Source of the DNA: Phallusia mammillata
Taxonomy: Eukaryota > Chordata > Ascidiacea > Phlebobranchia > Ascidiidae
NCBI GenBank assembly: GCA_003260075.1
Contig: QLIY01000037.1
Span: 218,693-282,692 of the forward strand
DNA: 64,000 nt
Direction: 5' to 3'
A program made the position numbers and the translations under genes. This document shows positions 49,801 through 59,338 of the stretch, in pieces (position 1 is the first letter of the stretch; each line of letters opens with the position of its first letter). The notes beneath the pieces are model-generated. The model saw only the letters and a program-made list of their open reading frames with translations, searched no databases and was not told where the DNA came from.

Positions 49801-52800
49801 CACCATCTTCAAGCCAGTGGAGTCGTGAGAAAATTGCATACAACGACGTGACTTCGTTCAGTTTGTACCATGGATACCAACCGGGCTTTCTACGTATCAT
49901 CTACTTTTGTTTTAAAACGCTCAATCCTCGTATTGGCGACATAACAACAGTTTACGCCGTGTCCAACCTTCCATGTAGTAGCGGGTGGAGATTGCAGTTT
50001 CACCTTTACGCTGCGCAAACCAATGTATCCGGCACCACTGCAATTTTTGCCGGCGTCTTTAACCAGATGCCACAGCACTCGCGCTTGTCGTACCACCACT
50101 ATCAAGTTGATTACCGTTCGCCTAGCAGTTTCGTAATGTACGGTCTTACCCAAGAGGAAGTGCCTACTTTGAGGGAGGGCGTACAGGACGAAAGCGCACT
50201 TTTACGGAGCTGCAGAGAAGGACGGACTATCTTTATTCAGGCGCCAGCCAGCATCACCTCACCGAATTACAACTCGCCCTATCCTTCAGACCTTGTTTGC
50301 AAATGGCTGGTACACAAGGCAGACGGATACCAAAACAATGGTAAGACATCGCCACCGTTGAGAAATGAAAGAGGGTTTCACCTAATCTGTTGTTCAAAAA
50401 ACATTTGTTCGAATCATTTGTTAAGCTGACTTTAAACGTTAACAGTTTTTAAAAAGCAGGATTTTTGCCATAAATGCGCAGATTTTTCCAAAGCATTTTC
50501 GTCAATAATTACAGCACGCTTTTAAACACATAACGTTAACGTACTTTTTCAGGACAAAAATTAAAAAAACGATTGTCAGCGATTAAACATGTTCTCAACT
50601 TATTTTTAAACTAAACGTTATCTCAATTGTCTACTCCAAATTACTTGGAAAACCAACTTAAAATGTTAAATGTTGTGAGTTAAAACATGCCTACTTTACA
50701 ATTTCAATTTTTGCACGTTGTTTTAACATCGATATATGCTGACTGTAGAAACTGAACTTCAACTAACTATTGCTGACTTGTCTCTGGAATCAGTTCCCAC
50801 GTGTTACAACGATCATCTCGAAATCTACGAAGCCAATTACCATCCCGCCAATGGCAGCCTAACCAGATTGAATCTCCTGAAACGAATGTGTGGCGCCGTA
50901 AACGGTTTAATTTTCACTTCGCTTCGTTCATTCCTGATCAAATTTAAAAGCGACGACAGTATTGAGAAGCGTGGCTTTAAAATTCTGGCAGAGACTGTGC
51001 GAAACAGCTGCGGCGGAAACGTTTCCGAAAATGGGGCTATCGTCAACTCGCCGGGCTATCCTATTGCTTATCCATACGGTATAACTTGTGATTGGTGGCT
51101 TCATGCTCCTTCACCTGATTATGTTGTGATGGTGGAATTCGTGAAGTTAATTCTGCACCAATCCGAAGGTAAATAGTGGGTTTGTAACGGAAACACATTT
51201 CTACACGTTTTGTTGTGTAGCTTAAAACATTTGCACCTTTTAAAATAGTTTTTTAGTTGTGGCATCTATTTCGTGTGACTTTACGCGGCTAAAGTGGTTA
51301 CACCATCCATTATACCTAGGAGATGCTAACAAGCACCTGTTTATTGCAAAATCTTTGATCGTTAACTCAAAAACCCCACGAACCTCGACCACAATAACAA
51401 AAAAAGTATTATTTATAACCCACCTAAACATGTTTGCCAATTACCCTGATCCTGTAATCTCTCATACTAGGTTGATCAACAAACAGTCGAGCAGTTTCAC
51501 ACCAAACTTCCTCTTTGCAGGGTGTCAAATTGACTTTGTAAGCATCGGACAAAATCTGACAAATAACACCCAACGACTGTGCGGTGTTCACACTCACCCA
51601 CCTCGTGTCCAAATCAACAGCAGCTCAGCAGTTGTTCGATTGCGAACCGACGCCCTCCTTTCACAAGAACACAGCAACAAAGGCTTCTCGATCATCGTAC
51701 GTTTTGTTCCAAATCCGAACGGAGCCAAAAAGCGTAATATTGACTGTGGTCAGGCTGAAGTGGCACCGTGGTCTGTTGCAGGAACGGTTCAACAGAGAGT
51801 CGTAGGCGGACTGACTGCTCGCCCTGGCAGCTGGCCGTGGATCATTTTCATTGAAGGTGCCAACTGCGGCGGAACTTTGATTGGAAAAAGGTTGTCCAGC
51901 TATATTAAACTCCTGCTTTTTACTTTCGGAAATCGACTTGTTATCAAATCTCCGTTAAATGACCTTATGTCAAGTTTCAGAATTGCGCTTTTCAATTGTT
52001 TGATAATGCTGCTCTTCCAACGAGGGAATATTAACTTTTGTGTGTTTTAGATGGATTTTAACAGCAGCGCATTGTATTGTGCCTAAAAGCCACCTTTTCA
52101 AAGATTGGTCTCTGTTTAAACCGGACCTCAGTTTCTTGAAGATTTTGGTTGGACAACATTTCCGTAATGTTGAATCTACCGGCCTTGCATACCGTGTATC
52201 GAAAGCTGTTATTCATCCGGGGTAAGAATAAAAACTTCCACGTTGAAAGATCAGATAATTAACATATATAAATCAAAATCCCGAACAGACCTGATATGTG
52301 TAATTGAATATAGTCTGCAAAGAATGTATTTTAAACTTTATGCTGACTTGGCGCTCCTGGGTTCAAGGTTCAAATCCCATGAAACAAGTTTGTCCCCTAA
52401 ATTACTCGGTCTTTGCATTTTTAGGTACAGTAGGATATTTGATGCATCGGACGGTCAGAGTATTCCTGTTAATGATCTTGCATTGCTTTACTTATCCACA
52501 TCGGTGACATTCAGTTCTACAGTAAAGCCAATTTGTTTACCTGATAATGACGTACGTGTAGGTGACGTTTGCGTCATCGCTGGTTGGGGTAGCGAAGGAT
52601 TTGTGTCGAGGCATTCTTCAGATTACAGGTGCCAAAGAAACGTTTTTTGAATGGTAAAGTCTGATCAAAAAATGTGTCAGTGTTATTTGGAAGTATATGA
52701 TAGGCCTACCGTACGTCCTCTTTTGGGAGGACATGTCCTCTTTTTAACAAAAACTAAGTTTTCCTCCAAAAACAAGAAAAAGTGCCCAAATGTCCTCCTT

Positions 52801-53619
52801 TTCAAAGTTTCTGATTTACTAAATATAGACGTGACAGTTATGCCTTTGAAAGCAACTAAAAAATACATCTTTAGCTTATTTAAAAAAAATATGTTTGGAT
52901 TTTACACAGCAGTTTCGTGACAATACAAACTTATGTGTAGTGTGTAACTTTATCTAAACTATTTTGTACCATTTGACTACAAAAAAGGCGTTTTATTATG
53001 CTTTTATTTTTTCGGGCCCTAAAAGTAGCTTTTTATGTTGTTTTAAACAATGTGACCTTCTTTTTGGTGATGGAAATATGGTAGGCCTAGTATATGAATC
53101 AAACAGTTCGGGCTTTTATACAAGTTTACTGAATATGAAATAAGCTTATATTAAAACGCAAGAAACTAAAGTTAAAAGTTTTTTGTATAATTCCAATTTG
53201 TTTCAGAAAACCTCTCAAATATGCCAAAGTTCCAATCTTGAAAAACTCACTGTGTAATTCGTGGCCAAGCCTTAACGCCCAGGTTTCTGTGGCTGAAATA
53301 TGCGCAGGTAGGGATCATAAGAAACCAAGCTTTATAAAATTTTGAATGATCAAATACATTTTTTACGATATAACCACAATTTACTTTCTTAGTTTTACAG
53401 TTTAAATTTGTTTTTTTAGGGTATCCTGAAGGTGGAATCGATTCTTGCTGGGGTGACTCCGGGGGTCCTTTAATGTGCTCTGGAGCTGGGGGCAAATTTT
53501 ACTTGGGTGGGGTTGTTAGTTGGGGCAAGGGGTGTGGAAAGCCCCTACAACCTGGAATATATGCACGCGTTTGGTCTCATTATCATTGGATAACAAGTAC
53601 AATTTATGGGGATGCTTGA
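45129..53619 (+). CDS. Secreted mosaic trypsin-like protease (kringle-lectin-CUB)
   Basis: Predicted secreted or matrix serine protease of about 1,482 residues. Exons: 45129-45183, 45244-45391, 45447-45547, 45770-45993, 46112-46262, 46304-46375, 47510-48878, 49063-49237, 49357-49478, 49775-50340, 50749-51168, 51521-51890, 52051-52221, 52425-52628, 53207-53307, 53420-53619. Order: signal peptide (1-18), kringle (32-about 101, [16 protein letters not shown]), C-type lectin domain (about 109-227), an unnamed Cys-rich unit with a beta-rich unit, CUB1, a second copy of both units, CUB2, CUB3, trypsin. The catalytic domain starts R1227/VVGG. The triad is His1265 (TAAHC), Asp1332 (NDLALL) and Ser1430 (GDSGGP). 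Asp1424, six residues before the Ser, predicts Arg/Lys specificity. Exons 2 and 5 have NAG-NAG acceptors, and the exon 5/6 junction is uncertain. I know no named gene with this exact order. Confidence 0.85.
46619..46676 (+). repeat. Poly-G tract, 58 nt
   Basis: Uninterrupted G run within the hAT element, after TTTATTCC. It generates false Gly/Pro frames. Confidence 0.95.
46749..46817 (+). repeat. Poly-G tract, 69 nt
   Basis: A second G run in the same element, following CAACGCGA and ending in CGGGCCACGGTCC. Confidence 0.95.
46908..47207. mobile_element. hAT-type element (300 bp), same protease intron
   Basis: The ends CAGGGGTGTGCAACC and GGTTGCACACCCCTG are perfect complements, with the duplication TGGTAAAG at 46900-46907 and 47208-47215. 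Subterminal TGCGGCCCG and GTGCGGCCCGCG are typical of the family. It starts 56 bases after the previous element ends. Confidence 0.95.
47216..47330. repeat. tRNA-like inverted SINE remnant
   Basis: On the minus strand it has GGGTTCGAATCCCACCGCAGG followed by TTTTTCTAGCC, the B-box side of the 13514 SINE. On the plus strand GTTGGTAGAGCGC, an A-box look-alike, lies about 30 bases away. The two halves face opposite ways, so no intact tRNA-type promoter remains. Confidence 0.5.
52340..52424 (+). repeat. tRNA-like SINE remnant, protease intron
   Basis: GTTCAAGGTTCAAATCCCAT is a B-box-like stretch and CCCCTAAATTACTCGG follows. It lies directly before the acceptor of exon 14. Only one promoter box is visible. 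Confidence 0.35.
52701..53089. mobile_element. hAT-type element, TAGGCCTAC family (389 bp)
   Basis: The ends TAGGCCTACCGTAC and ATATGGTAGGCCTA are inverted, with the duplication GTATATGA at 52693-52700 and 53090-53097. It shares interior sequence (AGGACATGTCCTC, GTGCCCAAATGTCCTCC) with the element at 61443-61798, mostly in reverse orientation. Sits in protease intron 14. Confidence 0.93.
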
Positions 53620-55344
53620 AGAGAGTTTGGATTATGCTGTGCTTTGTTCCCTTTTTGGGATTTACTACAGCAATAGAACTTTCGCTGTTTTGGTGTTTCT
53701 GTTTAGAAAATTAGACACTCTTAAGCTGATGTAGATCTGAAGCTTTAATGCAAAAATACTTTGAAATTTAAATGCCAGTAAAACATTATGACTTTAAAAA
53801 AGTTTTTGTAAAAACTGATAACTGACAACTAATATACCTAGACCAGGGGTGGGGAACCTTTTTGTTCATAAAGGCCACCAAACGGTTTATCAACACTGGT
53901 TTAGGCCGCATTGACCATTTCCCGGGCCAAGGACAGTGGTGTTTAAACTTTTTGACTTACAGAAGGGGGGGGGGGGGGGGGGGGGGGGGGGGGATTTTGC
54001 TATTCCCTTGTGTAGTTGTAGGTTCTTTCGGTCCAAGCTAAAAAAATTCATCACTACGTTAAACGTTTCCACCGCCACTACAACATTCGGGACTTATTTA
54101 ACTTAGAAACTCGCTTGTTTACAAATGTCAAAGGTCTAAGAGCAGCTTGTGACATCACAGACGTGTTTAAGATATTCGATTATGCGCAAACAATTGTTCT
54201 TTCGCAACACAAGTAAAATTTTAAACCATTGGGCACTTGGTAGTACTAAGGAAATCGCTTTGTGTACCATAATGGGACCGCTGCCCTAGAGCCCTAGAAG
54301 TTTTTTGAACTAATCGAAAACTGATTTGGAATAAAGGTCAAAAAATACGTTTCTGTATTTTTCAGTGCCTTGTGCAGTCTGTAATATAAACACCGCATGT
54401 GGCCTTTAGGCCGCAGGTTCCCCACCCCTGACCTAGACAAATTCCTATAAAAACAAGTTCAATTTGAAAAGCTGATAAATGCGACAGGACAGTATTGTAT
54501 TGTAGGTCGGGTTTGAGGTATTGCATTGAGCCGGGTAAAAACAACCTTTTACGGATTTTAAAGTGTCAGTAATACGACATAGAAGTTAATATGATATCAA
54601 CTAAAAGGCACCTATATTTTGTAACCGGTAAGGACAACTTGGCTACAACCGGCACATCGTTTGACTTCTGGGAAATCACTGGTAGTAGCCTAGGTATCCC
54701 AGATAATAATCACGAAGCTCGTGAGCCAACATGACACTTCAACAAAAAGTGATTCCTTGGTAGCTTACAGATACACTCTGTTTCAACAGCGAAGTGTCGC
54801 ATTGGTCGCAAAAAGGCTGAATTGAATTAACTATTCGGTCTGGATAGACCTCTCGTTAATCCGTCCTCGACAGATGAAATCATAATAATATCTGAATTGT
54901 CAAAAGTGGGATTTTTGGATATGTTTTGGAAATAAACTTTTAAAATGTTTTTACCTAAAATAGCAGAACTCTGGTCAAACGAAAGACCCGTCTTAAAAAC
55001 CCAAAAGTGTTGCTTATTGGGGAAAGCACCATAACCGTGCAGTGTGCACTGTGCAGCTGCAGCAGATAAGCAGAAAATGTTCTTGCTGCAATGGCAAAAA
55101 GATTTGTAATGAAAGACCGTCAGAAATGAAGCCTCAAAGCTCCGAACAGCATTTAGATAACACGGTCTTGCGAACTTTTCAAAAGTTATAAGTTTAAAAT
55201 GGTGTAAAAATGTGTTCTGTTTTACCCTCAAGTTGAGTTTGTTTCGCATGGCGAAAGAAAACACAGGGACACAATTACACAAAAACTATTTTAAAATAAG
55301 TTGATCTTTGAACATTAAAGTTCGCGTAGCTTCAACCAGTAGTC
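53620..55344. other. Intergenic region between protease and SORD
   Basis: About 1.7 kb, one third of it the hAT element at 53844-54430. The remainder contains the protease 3' UTR and the SORD upstream region. The minus-strand frame at 54827-55282 has no recognisable domain. Confidence 0.45.
53844..54430. mobile_element. hAT-type element with poly-G run (587 bp)
   Basis: The ends CAGGGGTGGGGAACC and GGTTCCCCACCCCTG are perfect complements, with the duplication ACCTAGAC at 53836-53843 and 54431-54438. A 29-nt G run sits at 53965-53993, and a GGCCGCA motif lies near each end. Confidence 0.95.
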
Positions 55345-58300
55345 ATGTGTGATAATAACTTGAGTGCTGTGTTGTACAAGAAACGTGAAGAATATCCACA
55401 ATGTGATATTGTAATGGTGAGTCCTTGGTCTTCATCATATTGAGTATTTGGCCATAAACATATATTATAACTTTGTGTGCATGGCAATTATACTCTTGGT
55501 CATAACAATGAAAACTGCTTGTTGTAGTAGTGAAACTGGTGAAATAAAGTTGCAGACCTATTAACATTAGAAGTTTTTTTAGACTAGTTTCAAAGTTGCC
55601 TTGACCTTTTAACATGTGAAGTTTAGGCTAATATGCCTTTTTTATATAAGAGTACTTTTATTATTTTCAGGAAAATCGACCAATAAATGAGCCTGGAGAA
55701 GATGGTAATCAAGCATTTCTGTAAAAAGTTGTGTGCAGCCAAAATATTAGTTTTTGTTTTCACTGTAATATACATTGCTAAGACTTTTTTGATATTTACA
55801 GTATTACAAGAACTGAACCTGACACACTTTTACAGATGTTTTGTTGCAAATGCATTCTGTTGGAATCTGTGGTTCAGATGTTTCATACTGGGTCAAAGGT
55901 CGGATTGGGGACTTTGTTGTAAAAGATCCAATGATTATTGGACATGAAGCTGCTGGTAGAGTTGTGAAGTGTGGTAAAAATGTCAAGCATCTTAAGCCTG
56001 GTAAATGCTTTAGCAGGGTTTAATTTTGTGTATTGAAAATGTTAAATATAATTTCTAAGATATGGTTAATTTAATTTGAAAGAGAGATTTAAAGATTGTA
56101 TAATAATGATTTATCAAAGATAATGTGGTAAATCAAGTTTTTACCAACACAATTTTTCAGGTCCAAAATATTTTATGTTAATCCTTTGTTGTAATAAATT
56201 AAAATGTATACATACACATTATAACTAAATTTTGTAGGTGATAGAGTTGCAATTGAACCTGGCTATCCACTAAGGCAGGATGAATTCTCCAAAAATGGAA
56301 GATATAATCTTAGTAAGGTATTTTTCTGTGCCACACCTCCTGATCACGGAAATCTTCAGCGGTTTTATACCCACAAAGCGGATTACTGCTTCAAGTATGT
56401 ATGTCTACTGTGTTGCAACTTTAAGTACCACATGCAATGGGGTATTTTTGTTGCCTAGGCTATGTTACATAAATTATATGTATATTAAAATACTCTGTAC
56501 GACTTGAGGCTTCAGTAAACCTCGGTTACACTGGATTCAATTTTTCTGGATCTACCGCTAATTCAGACAAAACTTGAGATGATTTGTAATGTTGTAAGGC
56601 TTTAACTACTTGTCATCGGTTAATTCGGGTCTTTGCCTAATCTGGACATCTTTTTTGGTCCAACTGGGTCTGGTTAACCAAGGTTTAATGTAAAAAGCTG
56701 AAAGATATTAAACAAGCTTTTTTTCAGACTTCCGGACAATGTATCTTATGAAGAGGGTGCACTAATTGAACCATTGTCTGTTGGAATTCATGCCTGTCGT
56801 AGAGCACAAGTAACTCTTGGACACAATGTTTTGGTTTGTGGTGCAGGTCCAATTGGTTTGGTTTCTTTGCTTGTGGCAAAATCTATGGGAGCATCAAAGG
56901 TGGTTATAACAGGTACGAAATTCAAATATTTCAATTCACAAAATAACATTGCATTGTTGGCACATTAACAATTGTTTTTTAGACTTGTTTGAAAGTCGCC
57001 TTGAAATGGCAAAATCTCTTGGTGCTGACTTTGTTCACAAAATCGAAAAAGGTCAAACCCCTGAAGAAACAGCTAAAAAAGTGATTGAAATGTTAGGTGA
57101 CATGCCAGAACGGACTATTGAATGTACAGGGGCTGAGGCTGCAATTCAAACAGGAATATATGTGAGTTTTTAGGGCTTGATAAGAATTGTAAAAACTGAG
57201 TTTTCTTTTTAGCCTCCACATAATTGCACACACACACAAATGGCACAAGTGATTGAATACAAATGTAGCTTATATTGCACAGACTTAAAACTGATTACAG
57301 TAAATTGTATTTGAACATTTTAAGGCATGTCTAAAATCCATTATATGGACACAATTTGAAGTATTCTTGCATATAAGTTTGTGAAATTTTTTAAAGCATC
57401 CTTGACAATGTAGTAATGACAAGCAACGCAATTGCAGGCGTCTGATTTAGACTTACAACCACTTACTCTGGTTGGTACAGTAGGTGACTGTGTTTGTTTG
57501 AAGTGTTTGTTAAGCCATTGAATGTAAGCAGCTTATCATAACCATTTACACGTTGTGTGTCTGCAGGCAACAAAGTCCGGCGGCTGTTTACTTCTCGTCG
57601 GTTTGGGTCCCGAAATGATTAATGTGCCCCTCGTAAACGCTGCAGTGCGTGAAGTGGATATTAGAGGCGTTTTCAGATATTGCAACACGTAAGTTCGCAT
57701 TTTCTGTAGTATCCTTTACAAGCGCTATTTTGCAAACGCTCTAAAATAAGTTACTCGGCAGTGGTTTCGTGCTAGAAGGTCGAGTGGGTAGTTCGCGCAA
57801 CCGCCTTTCGTTTCCACGCTTGGGTGTTCTAACCCTATCATGGACGCTTGTGTTTTCTTGAGCAAGAAACTTGAGCGGCATTGCCCCAACTTGGTGGTTC
57901 CGGATGTGTTAAACTAAAATGATGTCACCCACTTCCCAAGTCGAATCATTCAAACAAAATATGATTCAACAGACTTAAGTTAAAACCAACAAATAACAGT
58001 TATCAATGCCTAATATGCCTTTTCCATGACAAAAGTTAAACTGGAGAAAATTTTAATACAAACAACGGATCGAACCAAATTGCTTCCGCCAATCGACACA
58101 CGAGTACATGTTTCTGACTGGACAGGAAAGACTTTGCGCGAAACTTGAAAACTAGCTAGGGAAGGCAATCCTGCGTACACGTGCCTGTTTCCGTACAAGC
58201 TAAACGTACATTATTGTCATATGCTTAGTTTGTACGCTAGTTCTTGGTGAAAACAGTACAACTTCTTTTGCCAGATATCCGGCTGCCATTCAAATGCTGT

Positions 58301-58440
58301 CTGCTGGAAAAGTGAACGTAAAGCCGCTAGTCACGCATCGCTTCCCGTTGGAAGAAACCGAAGAAGCTTTCAAAGTCATGAGATCGGGGCAGGGAATCAA
58401 AGTGATGCTCAAGTGCGACCCCAACGACCAAAACCCATGA
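55345..58440 (+). CDS. SORD: Sorbitol dehydrogenase
   Basis: Zinc-dependent medium-chain dehydrogenase that oxidises sorbitol to fructose with NAD+, the second step of the polyol pathway. Eight exons give 359 residues, against 357 in the human enzyme: 55345-55416, 55671-55704, 55836-56000, 56238-56394, 56728-56912, 56983-57161, 57567-57688 and 58275-58440. Catalytic zinc ligands are visible in GICGSD (Cys), GHEAAG (His-Glu) and IEPLSVG (Glu). The Rossmann glycine motif is [16 protein letters not shown]. The substrate loop has FRYCNT and the C-terminus reads [11 protein letters not shown], nearly the vertebrate ending. All splice phases agree. The 24-residue first exon ([19 protein letters not shown]) is less conserved but in frame. 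The N-terminal start is therefore the least certain part. Confidence 0.95.
56515..56690. mobile_element. Possible pogo/Tc1-like MITE, SORD intron
   Basis: TAAACCTCGGTTACACTGG on the left and GGTTAACCAAGGTTTA on the right are imperfect inverted repeats about 175 bases apart, each bordered by TA. The sequence style fits pogo-type termini. No coding region is present. Confidence 0.4.
57764..57925 (+). repeat. tRNA-like SINE remnant, SORD intron
   Basis: GGTCGAGTGGGTAGTTCGCGC resembles an A box and GGGTGTTCTAACCC a B box about 35 bases later, followed by GAGCAAGAAACTTGAGCGGC. This looks like a different tRNA-derived family from the 13514 copy. Confidence 0.4.
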
Positions 58441-58626
58441 AACGTGTTGTACGACCTGTATCATTTATTTCAATCCATTAATTACCTCGTAACACCTTGT
58501 AATTTAACGAGTGATCACCTTATATCTGTATTGTGCAATGTAATGATTTGTATGAAAATATTATGTGTGATAATGTTGTGACAGCGCAGTGATAGGCTAT
58601 TTGTGTCATATTCTATCCACAGTTTG

Positions 58627-58632
58627 AATAAA
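58627..58632 (+). promoter_or_regulatory. AATAAA polyadenylation signal, SORD
   Basis: A canonical hexamer 187 bases after the SORD stop, before any other gene. Confidence 0.6.
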
Positions 58633-58640
58633 TCTTTGGT

Positions 58641-59338
58641 GGTGCTGAAAAAAATTAGCTTCTAAAACGTGGTAATGACCGATTCGATCACTGAAATCTC
58701 TACTATCAGATCTAATTTACGAATTTATATCTCTGCGATTTGACTCGACAAATGACACAACGTTTTAACTGAAGACCAAAAACAACAGTGTATAAATCTA
58801 AAATTGTTTGCCTTTTGAAGACTTCAAAATATAAAACCCTCAAGACAAATCGGTCGATTTAAACGTAAAATTGCGCTTGGCTTAAAAATACAAAAAATCG
58901 TCAGATGCTGGTGATAGAGTGCGTCAGAAGCCACTTGATTTTCTGTACCCGGTGCAAACATGTTTGCAGGAAAGGTGGCAGCTTCTACAGTATTACATTT
59001 TTATTACGCTTTGAGGTTGTGGACTGCGTGAAAAACAATACAGTTGAGAACGACTGCAACGTAAATTTGTTTCATGGACTCATTTTTTACTCTGTAAAGT
59101 GAAGTCTCACTTCGAGCTTTGTATCCTACCGACGAACTGTCCTTTTCCATTGTCTGTTCTCTATTGTCCTAAATGAAGGGTATGCCCCTATTTTGATTTA
59201 ATAAGGTTTTCTCTGTTTTCTCGTGTTCTCAAAACAAACTGGTTCTTTGACCTGCACGTGTTTCGCTAATTCATATAACATCGTAAGTTACGCCCAGAGC
59301 GTCAATCTTGACATACCATAGGAAGTTAGATCTGTAAA
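58641..59338. other. Intergenic region between SORD and the THNSL2-like gene
   Basis: About 0.7 kb. No repeat or coding exon was recognised. It includes the upstream region of the THNSL2-like gene. Confidence 0.45.

Noticed and set aside
52693-53097. Coding extension of protease exon 14 through 52651-52920
   Set aside because: That frame is inside the hAT element; removing the intron restores the trypsin domain in frame.
54827-55282. 151-codon minus-strand frame upstream of SORD
   Set aside because: No domain or start context; probably chance.
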